Source: Jeotgalibacillus proteolyticus
GTDB taxonomy: Bacteria; Bacillota; Bacilli; Bacillales; Jeotgalibacillaceae
Direction: 5' to 3'
NCBI RefSeq assembly: GCF_002926065.1
Contig: NZ_PREZ01000002.1
Location: 496,001-560,000, forward strand
DNA length: 64,000 nt
Shown here: one piece after another, positions 17,421 through 28,300 of the stretch
Position numbering within the stretch: position 1 is the first letter of the stretch
Layout of the letters: the number at the start of each line of letters is the position of its first letter
The notes under the pieces: generated by a model
The model's database searches: none
The model's input: the letters and a program-made list of their open reading frames with translations, nothing else
What the model was told of the DNA's origin: nothing
Translations under genes and position numbers: made by a program

Positions 17421-17506
17421 AAGATGAATAATCGATATCAGTTATGTACAGATTTTGTAAAGTAGTTTTTCGCTTCTAAGAGGTTTTCTTCTGTTCTGAA
17501 TGCAAT

Positions 17507-17545
17507 AAAAACGAGCATCAGCCTTAAATGGCTGATGCTCGTTTT
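17507..17545. terminator. Bidirectional terminator between ytsP and the gamma-lyase gene
   Basis: A perfect 16-bp stem (AAAACGAGCATCAGCC arm) with a 6-nt loop separates two convergent genes. Confidence 0.88.
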
Positions 17546-18758
17546 ATATATCAGTTGAAATCGCCATTACAGACAGTTTCTGAAAAGACTGTTCAAGGTC
17601 TTCGCATACATCCTCCCATGCTTCAAGGCCTACTGAGAGCCTGAGAAGTGAATCAGTAATGCCCATCTTTCCCCTTGCTTCTTTTGGAACGATTGAATGA
17701 GTCATCGTAGCAGGGTGCTGAATTAATGTTTCAGCATCGCCAAGACTTACAGCAATCTTCACCATTTTCAACTCGTTCATAAATGCCTGTGCCGTTTCTT
17801 TTGATCCTTCCAGAACAAATGAAATCAATCCGCCAAACTTTTTCATCTGCCTTACTGCAATTAAGTGGCCGGCATGCTCCTCAATTCCTGGAAAATGAAC
17901 TGCTTTAACCATGTGATGATTTTTAAGATACTCGGCAATCTTCTCTGCATTTTCACAATGTCGGTCCATTCTTATCGGCAATGTTTTCAGCCCTCTTATT
18001 AACAGCCATGCATCAAATGGTGACATGATGCCTCCAATATCCTTTTGTGTCGTCATCCGGATATGATTAATTTCTTCTGCCGAATCACCAACCAAAAGAC
18101 CGCCCACAACATCTCCGTGACCGCAGATGTACTTCGTTGCGCTATGGAGAACAAAATTTGCACCAAAGTTTAAAGGCTGCTGCAGATAAGGTGAGCAAAA
18201 TGTATTATCCACCACTACCGGTATATTATTTTGATTTGCTATTTTACATACTAGAGCAAGATCAATCAGCTCCATTGTTGGATTGATAGGTGTTTCAATA
18301 TAAATGCACGCAGTATTCTCTCTGATTGCCCCTTCAATGCTTTCTGCAGTGGCCATCTTTATATAATCATGCTTAATTTGAAATTTCTCCTCCAGCATTT
18401 CAAGCAGTCCAAAGGTACAGCCATACACGCCTCTTGAGCATAAAATATGGTCCCCTGACTTTAAAAGGTGAAACAATACTGCTGATACTGCTGCCATACC
18501 TGAGCCAAATGCTAGCGCCCCTTTTCCGTTTTCCAAAGACGCTATCCTGTCCTCCAAAACCCGGACCGTAGGATTTCCAAGTCTCGAATAAATATATCCC
18601 GCATCTTCCCCGGCAAACCGATGCTCCCCTTGCTTGGCATTGGCAAATGTAAATGTCGAGGTTTGATATATAGGTGGTGTAAGAGCTCCATAATGATCAG
18701 CTGAATCATAGCCCTCGTGAATCACTCTGGTCTCAAACCGTTTTTTCCCCTTTCCCAT
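17544..18758 (-). CDS. Methionine gamma-lyase-like PLP enzyme
   Basis: A 404-residue enzyme of the cystathionine gamma-synthase/lyase fold. The PLP lysine is Lys209 in HSATKYICGHGD. The segment VYGCTFGLLEML places Tyr112 and Cys114 where methionine gamma-lyases have their Tyr and signature Cys (Tyr114 and Cys116 in Pseudomonas putida). Cystathionine lyases usually lack this Cys. The likely reaction is L-methionine to methanethiol, 2-oxobutyrate and ammonia. An exact cre lies 18 nt upstream of the start, so repression by glucose through CcpA is expected. Cystathionine or O-acetylhomoserine enzymes remain alternatives. Confidence 0.82.
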   Translation of the reverse strand: MGKGKKRFETRVIHEGYDSADHYGALTPPIYQTSTFTFANAKQGEHRFAGEDAGYIYSRLGNPTVRVLEDRIASLENGKGALAFGSGMAAVSAVLFHLLKSGDHILCSRGVYGCTFGLLEMLEEKFQIKHDYIKMATAESIEGAIRENTACIYIETPINPTMELIDLALVCKIANQNNIPVVVDNTFCSPYLQQPLNFGANFVLHSATKYICGHGDVVGGLLVGDSAEEINHIRMTTQKDIGGIMSPFDAWLLIRGLKTLPIRMDRHCENAEKIAEYLKNHHMVKAVHFPGIEEHAGHLIAVRQMKKFGGLISFVLEGSKETAQAFMNELKMVKIAVSLGDAETLIQHPATMTHSIVPKEARGKMGITDSLLRLSVGLEAWEDVCEDLEQSFQKLSVMAISTDI

Positions 18759-18775
18759 GAAAAGCTCCCCCTAAA

Positions 18776-18791
18776 ATGTAATCGCTTTCAT
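18776..18791 (-). promoter_or_regulatory. Exact-consensus CcpA cre in the gamma-lyase leader
   Basis: The minus strand reads ATGAAAGCGATTACAT, matching all 16 positions of WTGNAARCGNWWWCAW. It is between the probable promoter (TTTTCA-17-TAAACT on the minus strand, immediately upstream) and the start codon at 18758, a position that would block transcription. Confidence 0.75.
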
Positions 18792-18926
18792 TAATAGTTT
18801 ATGCTATTTTACAGATTATGAAAAGGGGGGCTTTTTTGAATGGGTTTATTTAATCAGCTTTACATAATATAATTATTATGGTCATAATTTAATTCTTGAG
18901 ACATTACTTAATTATTGTTTAAAAGG

Positions 18927-18955
18927 TTGACATCACTAGTTCAGCATTATATGAT
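18927..18955 (+). promoter_or_regulatory. Sigma-A promoter of rpsD
   Basis: Consensus TTGACA (18927-18932) is separated by 17 nt from TATGAT (18950-18955). It lies about 190 nt upstream of rpsD, leaving a long leader. Confidence 0.85.
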
Positions 18956-19001
18956 GATAGTTGTGTAAAATAATGCAGCCTATTGTGAATGCATTGATTG
19001 A

Positions 19002-19125
19002 TCATTTTGTTCCTATTCGTTAGGTGCATCGTGTAACCCTTGCTGCAGGGCGATGGTGCAAGATGACAAAATGACAGTGAGTGTTCCATCACGCGTACGG
19101 TTTTTATTTTACAACAAAATAAAAA
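19002..19125 (+). promoter_or_regulatory. Structured rpsD leader, candidate S4 autoregulatory element
   Basis: The leader folds into a closing stem TCATTTTGT/ACAAAATGA (19002-19010 with 19066-19074). It encloses GTGCATCG/CGATGGTGCA and a small hairpin CCCTTGCTGCAGGG. A second hairpin GTTTTTATTTT/AAAATAAAAAC lies just before the ribosome binding site. In Bacillus, S4 represses its own mRNA through such a leader. Identity as the S4 leader is inferred from position and fold. Confidence 0.65.
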
Positions 19126-19144
19126 CACAAGGAGGAGTCAACTT

Positions 19145-19747
19145 ATGGCTCGTTATACAGGTTCATCATGGAAAATCTCCCGTCGTTTAGGAATTTCTCT
19201 AAGCGGTACTGGGAAAGAATTAGAAAAGCGTCCTTACGCTCCAGGTCCACACGGTCCTACTCAGCGTAAAAAACTTTCTGAGTATGGTCTTCAATTACAG
19301 GAAAAGCAAAAGCTTCGTCACACTTATGGTGTAACTGAGCGCCAATTCCGTAACTTGTTTGACAAAGCTGCTAAACTACAAGGTAAACAAGGTGATAACT
19401 TCATGATTCTTCTTGAAACTCGCCTTGACAACCTGGTTTACCGTTTAGGTCTTGCTCGCACACGCCGTCAGGCTCGCCAGCTTGTAAACCACGGTCACGT
19501 TACAGTAGACGGATCCCGCGTAGATATCCCATCTTACAGCGTTAAACCTGGACAGGTTATCGGAATCCGTGAAAAATCTCAAAAACTTAACATCGTAAAA
19601 GAATCAATGGAGCTTAACAGCTACACTCCTGAGTATGTATCTTTTGATGCAGACAAGTTAGAAGGAACTTTCACTCGCCTTCCAGAGCGTGCTGAATTAG
19701 CTGCAGACATCAACGAAGCTCTTATCGTTGAGTTCTATTCTCGTTAA
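19145..19747 (+). CDS. rpsD: 30S ribosomal protein S4
   Basis: A primary 16S rRNA-binding protein that nucleates small-subunit assembly and, in Bacillus, autoregulates its gene. At 200 residues it is full length, from [22 protein letters not shown] to [10 protein letters not shown]. The S4 RNA-binding domain is around 92-155 ([28 protein letters not shown]). The Cys-zinc knuckle of some S4 proteins is absent, as in B. subtilis. AAGGAGGAG precedes the ATG. It is monocistronic. Confidence 0.97.
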   Translation: MARYTGSSWKISRRLGISLSGTGKELEKRPYAPGPHGPTQRKKLSEYGLQLQEKQKLRHTYGVTERQFRNLFDKAAKLQGKQGDNFMILLETRLDNLVYRLGLARTRRQARQLVNHGHVTVDGSRVDIPSYSVKPGQVIGIREKSQKLNIVKESMELNSYTPEYVSFDADKLEGTFTRLPERAELAADINEALIVEFYSR

Positions 19748-19757
19748 TTTTCATTAC

Positions 19758-19803
19758 AAAAAAGCCTTGAGATGTTGTTTATCAACATTTCAAGGCTTTT
19801 TAT
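19758..19803 (+). terminator. rpsD terminator
   Basis: A long stem (AAAAAGCCTTGA arm with ATGTTG/CAACAT above) is followed by TTTTTAT. Confidence 0.88.
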
Positions 19804-19849
19804 TTTGTCAGCACTTTAACTGAGTGAGAATAAGTAAGTTAAGTTCAAA

Positions 19850-20215
19850 CTAAACATTGCTCAAATGTTCATGAATCAATTTCCATTCATGATCTGAATT
19901 TTTAACGAATACATTTGTCGCACGGCCGCTGCCTTTTACAAATCGTCCCTCATAATATCCTTCGTAGCGATATGTATATATACATGTAGCTGCTTCATCT
20001 GTTCTCACAATCCAGCTAATATCTTCTGCTGAATATATTTCTTCTTTAATGGTATTCCAAGCATGTTCAAAATACGTCTGGATCTCATTCATCGTGGTGC
20101 AGTTCTTATTTGTAAACCAGTAAATTGCATCGTAATGAAGGACTTTTTTTACATTTTCAAAATCGTGTGAGTTTGTTGCCTAAATATATTTCTCCAGCGC
20201 TTTTTCGCAGCTCAT
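19850..20215 (-). pseudogene. NTF2-like/SnoaL-type protein gene with premature stop
   Basis: Read from the ATG at 20215 (AGGGGA upstream), the frame gives MSCEKALEKYI, then TAG at 20180-20182 (codon 12), then ATNSHDFENVKKVLHYDAIYWF and on to KLIHEHLSNV, about 121 codons in all. This is the full length of a nuclear transport factor 2-like (SnoaL fold) protein, so one nonsense change breaks it; CAG to TAG is the simplest path. A shorter product from an ATG at 20092 (80 residues) would lack the first helices. Function of the intact family member is unknown. Confidence 0.75.
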
Positions 20216-20257
20216 CCTAATCCCCTGCCTTTAAAGTCTAATTTGTTTCTTTTCTAT

Positions 20258-20665
20258 TTAAAAAGAAATCTGCATAAAATAAATAATAACTAAAATACTT
20301 GCGGCAAAAAGAATGCTCATCTCAGCTAAGGTGACAATGGACCGCTTCGGATTCTCTGAATACTTCCACTCAAAAAAAGCTTTTAAACCAAGTTCTGCTA
20401 AAATGAATAATAGACTTACAGCAAAAACTAACAGAATATATTCCTCGAAAAATAGGATTGCTGCGCCAAATGAGAGAATTAAAACAATAACCGAAAAAAT
20501 CCTCACCAACTGATCAATTTTTTTATGGCGTTCATTTACATAGTTAGACGAAAAGAGAACCGTTTTTTCTCTTTCCAGTTCGAATAACCTTAGCAAGCTA
20601 TATTTCACTGCAGAAACCATCAGAAAGACGCCTGCAACAACTAACAATAAATTAACCCAGATCAA
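20258..20665 (-). CDS. DUF4181-like four-helix membrane protein
   Basis: A 135-residue protein with four hydrophobic segments (about 2-23, 53-71, 74-91 and 110-132). The motif FFEWKYSENPKRSI after the third helix and NYVNERHKKIDQLVR in the loop fit DUF4181, an uncharacterised Bacillales family. The start is TTG with GGGGGA 6 nt upstream. A second member of the same type lies at 58689-59072. Confidence 0.65.
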   Translation of the reverse strand: MIWVNLLLVVAGVFLMVSAVKYSLLRLFELEREKTVLFSSNYVNERHKKIDQLVRIFSVIVLILSFGAAILFFEEYILLVFAVSLLFILAELGLKAFFEWKYSENPKRSIVTLAEMSILFAASILVIIYFMQISF

Positions 20666-20885
20666 ACAGTTTCCCCCATTCCAATCAATTTAGATGAGCT
20701 GCAAGAGATCATTTATTTTATAATAACATGAGTCACCTAAATCTATATAATATTTACAAATTTTACCTAAATAATTCTGTTAGGGGCTTTGAAATTTTGC
20801 TCCTTCTCTTCTTTCTTAAGTCGTAACTATGGTAGACTTGAAGAATGTGTTTTGTGAAATATAACCTCCCGGGAGTGAATTATTC

Positions 20886-22049
20886 ATGGATAAAAAAGAT
20901 ATTGCAGGCATCCGTAAACAGCTTAAACCGGATAATGATCTACTAAGGATCTCAGATATTTTTACTGTTTATGTTATGAAAGAGACAACTGAAGTTTATC
21001 ATTCTCAAAAACAGCCATTTGAAATGCTCGATAGCGATCAACAGGAGCTTTTTATGAATAACTTTAAAAAAGTGCTGACAGGTCAGCTCAACGAAAAATT
21101 ATTTGAGTTGAAATTCCAACGGGATGCAGAAAACAGCTCTCAGCTTATTCTACATAAAGGATTGCTTGAATCATCAGAAGGATGGCAGGAGCAAATGTTG
21201 ATAATGACTGAAAAGATGCTAAAGGATCAGCCGAATGAAAAAGATATTGTTATTACCTTTATCCGCGCAGAATATATGAAACCGACGAAAAGCCGCAATG
21301 AGGAGACAGAGGAAACCGGAAGAGATACGGTCTACGCTCATCGTTTCATTCTGTGCAGCATCAACAAAACGGACGAACCTAAAAAAGAAATTCAGTTTGA
21401 TTATGTAGAAAAAGAATTTAAATACAAGGTAGAGGTTGATCCTGTAATTGACCTAAAAACGCCGATGTCCGGATTTTTATTTCCTTGCTTCACAAATCAC
21501 TCGTCGGATGTAAACCATGTTCTCTATGCAGCCGGAAAAGCGAATGAGCCGGATTACCGTTTTATTGAGGAAGTATTGAACGGGGAAGAAATCATGACTG
21601 CCCAGGAAGATAAAGCGGTATTTGAAGAGGTTATTAAAAGCGTTGTAGGAGACCAGCTCTCCCCCTCAACCCTGGCGTCTGTTTACAGTGAAATAAATGA
21701 ATCCATTGAAGAAAGCGGAGATGATGAACCACCAAGGCTTGATTATAAAGATGTTGAACGCATTTTAACAAACAGCGGCGAAAAGGTGGAAAGCGAAAAA
21801 ATCAAGGAAGCTTTTGGGCTTATTACAGACAATGAGTCCTATGAGCTTAAGGCAAATAGCATTGTCCCTAAATTTAAATCAAAATCAATTAAAATTGATA
21901 CAAAAGTAGCTAAGATCTCAATCAGCCCTCAGGATCTGCAATATGTAAAGCAGGTAAATCGCAACGGCAAGCGCTGGATCATGATTGAAATTGATGAAGA
22001 TGCGGAGATTGACGGGTTTAGAATGCTGCCTGAGGAATTTGGAGAATAA
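20886..22049 (+). CDS. DUF4317 family protein
   Basis: A 387-residue soluble protein beginning DKKDIAGIRKQLKPDNDLLRISDIFTVYV and containing DTVYAHRFILCSINKT, the pattern of DUF4317. It has no membrane helix or known catalytic motif. It is acidic and predicted cytosolic. GGGAGTGA precedes the ATG, and a good hairpin terminator follows. It is transcribed alone between less conserved genes, and function is unknown. Confidence 0.8.
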   Translation: MDKKDIAGIRKQLKPDNDLLRISDIFTVYVMKETTEVYHSQKQPFEMLDSDQQELFMNNFKKVLTGQLNEKLFELKFQRDAENSSQLILHKGLLESSEGWQEQMLIMTEKMLKDQPNEKDIVITFIRAEYMKPTKSRNEETEETGRDTVYAHRFILCSINKTDEPKKEIQFDYVEKEFKYKVEVDPVIDLKTPMSGFLFPCFTNHSSDVNHVLYAAGKANEPDYRFIEEVLNGEEIMTAQEDKAVFEEVIKSVVGDQLSPSTLASVYSEINESIEESGDDEPPRLDYKDVERILTNSGEKVESEKIKEAFGLITDNESYELKANSIVPKFKSKSIKIDTKVAKISISPQDLQYVKQVNRNGKRWIMIEIDEDAEIDGFRMLPEEFGE

Positions 22050-22058
22050 GATTTCCGC

Positions 22059-22097
22059 ATCCAGGAACCTCATAGAATGGGGCTCCTGGATTTTTTA
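22059..22097 (+). terminator. Terminator of the DUF4317 gene
   Basis: The stem ATCCAGGA(AC)C/GG(GC)TCCTGGAT is followed by TTTTTT. Confidence 0.75.
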
Positions 22098-22108
22098 CTT
22101 TTATCAGA

Positions 22109-22514
22109 TTAAGGATGCCGGTAATCATACTTTCCATTTGGAACTTCTATCAAAACCCCATTGATCTGGACAGTTGTATCATCCTTCCATAAAATAACTC
22201 CCTCTTCTGTTTTGTACTGCCAATATATATTTTTAGGTTTTTTATTTTGTTCATTAAATTCTAAAACGCCTAACACTGAGTAGCTTACCGTTGCCCCGCC
22301 GTTGTTTAAATATGTTTTAACGGTATACCGCCCATCAGGCGACTGCTCCTGTGCGATAAGCTCTCCGGGTTCGATCCGCTCAATTGAAAAAAATGCCCAA
22401 TGAATGAGGAAAAGCAAGAACAGACGTTGCTAAGACAAACACGATTGTCAGTATTGAGATAATAGGATGTCTATTAAAAAATGATTCACCCCTATTGGAT
22501 TTTGTTTTTTGCAT
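22109..22514 (-). pseudogene. DUF5412-like protein gene with 1-nt frameshift
   Basis: The main frame (22109 to about 22417) encodes HWAFFSIERIEPGELIAQEQSPDGRYTVKTYLNNGGATVSYSVLG and on to PNGKYDYRHP, matching DUF5412. Its N-terminal membrane helix is encoded one frame away from an ATG at 22514: basic MQKTKSNRGESFFNRHPII, then SILTIVFVLATSVLAF. The frames join if one base is removed from the A4 run at 22410-22413, giving SVLAFLIHWAFF. The gene is therefore either frameshifted or carries a homopolymer sequencing error. A TTG at 22417 could start a protein without the anchor. Confidence 0.65.
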
Positions 22515-22798
22515 ATTCAGCACTCTCTTTCATTTTAAGTAGAAATAATTTATGTATGTTCAGGCTCTTATTTGAGGTCTTAAAGCACCAAAATGCAGGT
22601 TAATTATCATCAGGGTCAGACAGCGTACGCTATAATCCATCCGTATCCTTTGTTTGATAAGTCGAAATACCTGTTTTTTTGCAAAAAGCCTCCGATAAGT
22701 GTTGAACGATTAATAAACGGCTTCCATTCTTTTTATAGTAATCTACTTATAAGAAGCATGCCTTGAAACCGGGACAAAATAGAAGGATGGTGAGTAGG

Positions 22799-23290
22799 AT
22801 GTTCATGAATATAATTGCAAAATGGAGCCCTAACAAAGAGCAGAATCTCTGTGAAGCAAAGCTGAGAAAAGTAATGAAGCGCTTAAGAATCGACCAGTAC
22901 AATTATAACTGGGATCGCAGCAGCTGTCTCATAGAATTCACTTATCTTGAAAAATCCTATCGACTCGAGCACTCAATTGACAAGGCAAAAAAGACTGGAA
23001 TTATTGTTAACAATGGCATGGATTGTTTGTATGAATTAACTTCTTCCCTCGAGGATTTATCGGAAATCATTAACAGAGGAACGTATAAGCTTGAAAAGTG
23101 GATACACGGTATGGAGGAGCCATCAGAAGATGAAGAGCAGGATTATGAGGAAGAATATCACATCAGATATAAGACCGGCAGCCGCCCCCGCTTCTTCGAT
23201 AATCGCAACGAAGCAGCTGCTTCTTTTGAACCGGATTCCCCTTACAGAGACTATGACCGCAGTCACTTAGTTCAGCGGCAGAGAAGATAA
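22799..23290 (+). CDS. Hypothetical soluble protein with acidic linker
   Basis: A 163-residue product I do not recognise. Residues about 1-105 are mixed alpha/beta with WSPNKEQNLCEAKLRKVMKRL and TYLEKSYRLEHSIDKAKKTG. A Glu/Asp-rich linker (about 107-120, EEPSEDEEQDYEEEY) and a polar Arg-rich tail ending RSHLVQRQRR follow. The start at 22799 (GGTGAG upstream) is preferred; the frame remains open to 22763. It has its own terminator and faces tyrS. The conserved-looking composition suggests a real gene. Confidence 0.6.
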   Translation: MFMNIIAKWSPNKEQNLCEAKLRKVMKRLRIDQYNYNWDRSSCLIEFTYLEKSYRLEHSIDKAKKTGIIVNNGMDCLYELTSSLEDLSEIINRGTYKLEKWIHGMEEPSEDEEQDYEEEYHIRYKTGSRPRFFDNRNEAAASFEPDSPYRDYDRSHLVQRQRR

Positions 23291-23308
23291 TTTTATTTTA
23301 TTCATGCG

Positions 23309-23345
23309 AAAAAGAGTGACCGGATAGCAGAACGGTCACTCTTCC
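23309..23345. terminator. Terminator between the hypothetical gene and tyrS
   Basis: The stem AAAAAGAGTGACCG/CGGTCACTCTT lies between convergent genes, with Ts on both sides. Confidence 0.75.
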
Positions 23346-23349
23346 TGTT

Positions 23350-24921
<1,572 letters not shown>

Positions 24922-24927
24922 TTAATT

Positions 24928-25180
24928 AAAAAAACACATAAAAATAGCCCCTTGCGTTGTGCAGGGACGCTTTTATGCGCGGTACCACCCAGCTTAAGAG
25001 TATGGTTACTCTTCCACTTCATTTACATAACGGATTGTTATCCGATCCTCCACCCGGGCAGAGGACAGCTCAGAGAGTGTAATTCACAAATCCTTTGTAG
25101 CGGTTTGCACCAACCACCGCTTCTCTACTAACAGGGAGGATTTCCTACTGCGATCTCTTCAACGCATTTTACAATTAAGT
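24928..25180 (-). promoter_or_regulatory. Tyrosine T-box riboswitch of tyrS
   Basis: The minus strand contains the conserved T-box sequence GGGTGGTACCGCG (24978-24990). Downstream is a terminator hairpin (arms around CATAAAAGCGTCCCTGC and GCAAGGGGC, ending in TTTTTTT at 24928-24934). A stem I region carries GAATTACACTC, in which TAC (25079-25081) is the likely tyrosine specifier codon. Uncharged tRNA-Tyr should stabilise the antiterminator and turn on tyrS. Confidence 0.93.
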
Positions 25181-25211
25181 TAAAATATTTTTATCATATC
25201 TTCCACAATCA

Positions 25212-25217
25212 TGTCAA
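25212..25217 (-). promoter_or_regulatory. Candidate -35 box for the tyrS leader
   Basis: The minus strand has consensus TTGACA here, followed 16-18 nt later by the A/T-rich GATAAAAA. The -10 box is not clear-cut. Confidence 0.4.
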
Positions 25218-25281
25218 GTCGGTATTAATGGATTTCCGTCACATTGTGTCTTAATATCCATTGAATTCCTGCAAAATATGG

Positions 25282-25287
25282 TATAAT
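25282..25287 (+). promoter_or_regulatory. Extended -10 promoter of the PBP gene
   Basis: TGGTATAAT (TATAAT at 25282-25287) has the extended TGN motif. A weak -35 (ATTGAA) lies 16 nt upstream. The ribosome binding site AAGGAGG follows 14 nt later. Confidence 0.55.
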
Positions 25288-25318
25288 AAAGAGGATGTTT
25301 TAAGGAGGATGATAACTG

Positions 25319-28300
25319 TTGACAGATCGTAAACTAAACGTCCGGGAGCGCATTGATTCCATAAAAGCAGCTTTTGCAAAAAGCGGGGCAGGAAAGAAAT
25401 TCCGCATCTCCTATCAGGTTATGTGGAACATCGTATTACTGCTAATCATTTTTGGAGTCCTCGGTGCAGCTTTTGCAGGTGGTGTAGGAGCTGGATACTT
25501 TGCGTCACTGGTAAAGGACGAAGAAGTTTTGTCATATGAATCATTGCAGCAGGATCTGTATGATTTTACAGAAACTTCGGATATATATTTTGCTAATGAT
25601 GTTTATTTAGGTAAATTACGAACGGATTTAGAGCGTGAGCATGTTTTACTTGAAAATGTGTCTCCGTTATTAATAGACGCTGTAATCGCCACGGAAGATG
25701 AATACTTTATGGAACATGAAGGCGTAGTGCCAAAGGCTATCATGCGTGCAGTGTTCCAGGAAGTTACAAACTCTGCCACACAAACCGGAGGAAGCACCCT
25801 CACCCAGCAGCTGATTAAAAATCAGGTGCTAACGAATGAAGTCTCCTTTGACCGTAAAGCAAAAGAAATTTTACTTGCCCTGCGTGTAGAACGTTTTTTT
25901 GAAAAAGAAGAAATATTGGAAGCTTACCTAAATGTAGCTGACATGGGAAGAAACTCCTCAGGTAATAATATTGCAGGAGTGCAAACAGCAGCACTTGGAC
26001 TCTTCGGAGTGGACGCGCAAGACCTCACTCTTCCCCAGGCCGCTTTTATAGCAGGGCTTCCACAGGCTCCGTTTGGCTACACGCCATTTACTAATGCCGG
26101 GGAATTAAAATCCGAAGAAGCACTGGAGCCGGGCTTCACACGGAAAAGAGAAGTTCTTCACCGCATGCTCCGCGAAGGTTCTATTACTCAGGAACAGCAC
26201 GATGAAGCAGTAGAGTATGATTTAACTGCTGACTTTATCCCTCCTGCAGCAAGTGCGCTGGATCGCTACCCTTACGTTACAGAAGAAGTGGAGCGAAGGG
26301 CTGCAGAAATTCTCAAATTTTATCTTGCTGAGCAGGACGGCTACCCAAAACAGCAGGTGCTTGACAGCAAAACCCTGGATGACAAATACAAAGAAATGGC
26401 CGAGCGGGATATCCGACAAAAGGGATACGAAATTCACTCAACCATTGATAAAGAGCTTTATGATGCAATGGAGGTTGTGAAAAATGAGTATGCCAGTTAC
26501 GGCCCTACCAAAACAGTCATTGAACTCAATGAAGATGGCGAAGAAGTGGAAGTAGAAGCTCCTGTACAGGTCGGCAGTGTCTTAATGGAAAACTCCACGG
26601 GCCGTATTATCAGCTTTACAGGAGGTCGTGATTTTGAGCTTGAACAAACGAATCATGCAACGAGATCATACCGTTCTACCGGGTCTACCATTAAACCGCT
26701 TGCTGTTTATGCTCCGGCAGTAGAATATGGAATGATTGGCGCAGGAAGCCCTCTTGCGGATGTGAAATTCACTCATAATGGCTGGACGCCAAGCAACTAT
26801 GTGGTAGAGCGTGAATACGGAATTGTGCCGGCAAGAACTGCTCTGGCGGCTTCACATAATTTATCCGCAGCCAGATTATATGGAAGAATGATTGAAGAAG
26901 GTCATAACCCGGGTGAATTCCTACAGGTTATTAACCCTCAAAGAATTAAACAGGAAGAATATGGATATCGCGCCTTTTCGCTTGGCGGTTTAGGCGAAGG
27001 ATTATCAGTAGAAGAAAATGTTTCAGCTTATGCAGCCATTGGAAATATGGGGCAATACAATGAGCCTTATATGATCGAGAAAATTTTAGACAATGCTGGC
27101 AATGTTATTTTTGAACATGAATCCGAGTCTAAAAAAATGTTCTCGCCAGCAGCTGCTTATGTCACACTTGAGATGATGCGAGATACCATGACACCAATCG
27201 GCTCAGGTCGTACAGCACCTGGATTCCTGAATTTTTCAACCGATTGGGCATCAAAGTCCGGTACTTCTCAAAACACACATGATAACTGGTTTATCGGTAC
27301 CAATCCAAATATCACCTTTGGAATCTGGTTTGGCTATGACAAGCCTTCTCCGCTTCCTGAGCGTGCAAGTGTAAACACGATTAATTTATGGGCTAATATG
27401 ATGAATCGAGCTCGGGAGCTTCAGCCGGATCTAATTGATCCATCCAGTCCGTTCCAGCGTCCAGAAGGCGTAGTAGATCGATCCTTCTGTTCCTTTACGG
27501 GACTGCCGGCAGACTCTGCCTGCTCAGCAGCAGGCCTGGTAACAACAGATGTATTTACTACTGCCTATCAGCCTGATAGCTCAGATGCGGGATTAAAAAA
27601 TACGAAATACGTAACAATTGGCGGAACACGCTTTATTGCTTTGGACTCAACACCGGATGAATTTTCTTCTACTGGTGCTGTACTGAGCCCTGATTTTGCT
27701 GAAAGAATGCTTTTCCCTTATGGCGGAGATGCTTCTAAATTGTTCCCAAGTGATAATTCTTATTTTGAAAATCTGCTTGCCGCAAATAGTACACTGGAAG
27801 ATGACGGAAGTGCTCCTTCAAGTGTTACACTAGCTGTTTCCGGCAGCACTATTTCCTGGAATGCTTCAGGAAGCAGCGATGTAGTCGGCTACCGTATCTA
27901 TTCCGGTAACAGAAAAGTTGAAATAAGACAAGCCGATGATACACTATCTGCTTCCCTGCCAAATGGAACCTACCAGGTAGTCGCAGTCGATGTAGCAGGC
28001 CGAGAATCTGCCCGTTCCAACGAAGTCCGAATTGGAAGCGCACCTTCAGAACCGTCTGAATCTGATGACGAAGACCCAGATGAAGACACGGCAGAAACCA
28101 GCACCCCGCCAGCATCCACCCCTCCTTCCAGTGGGAATGGCAATGGTGGCAATGGAAACGGTAATGGTAACGGCAATAGTAATGACAATGGCAATAACAA
28201 TGACAATGGCAATAACAATGGCAATGGCAACGGCAATGGCAATGGTGGCAATGATGAGGATGAAGATGAAAATGAAGAAGATACTCCTCCGCCATCAGAT

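Noticed and set aside
28132-28252. Short tandem repeats considered as a CRISPR array
   Set aside because: The unit is 6 bp, has no spacers and lies in frame within a PBP gene; no cas gene is present.
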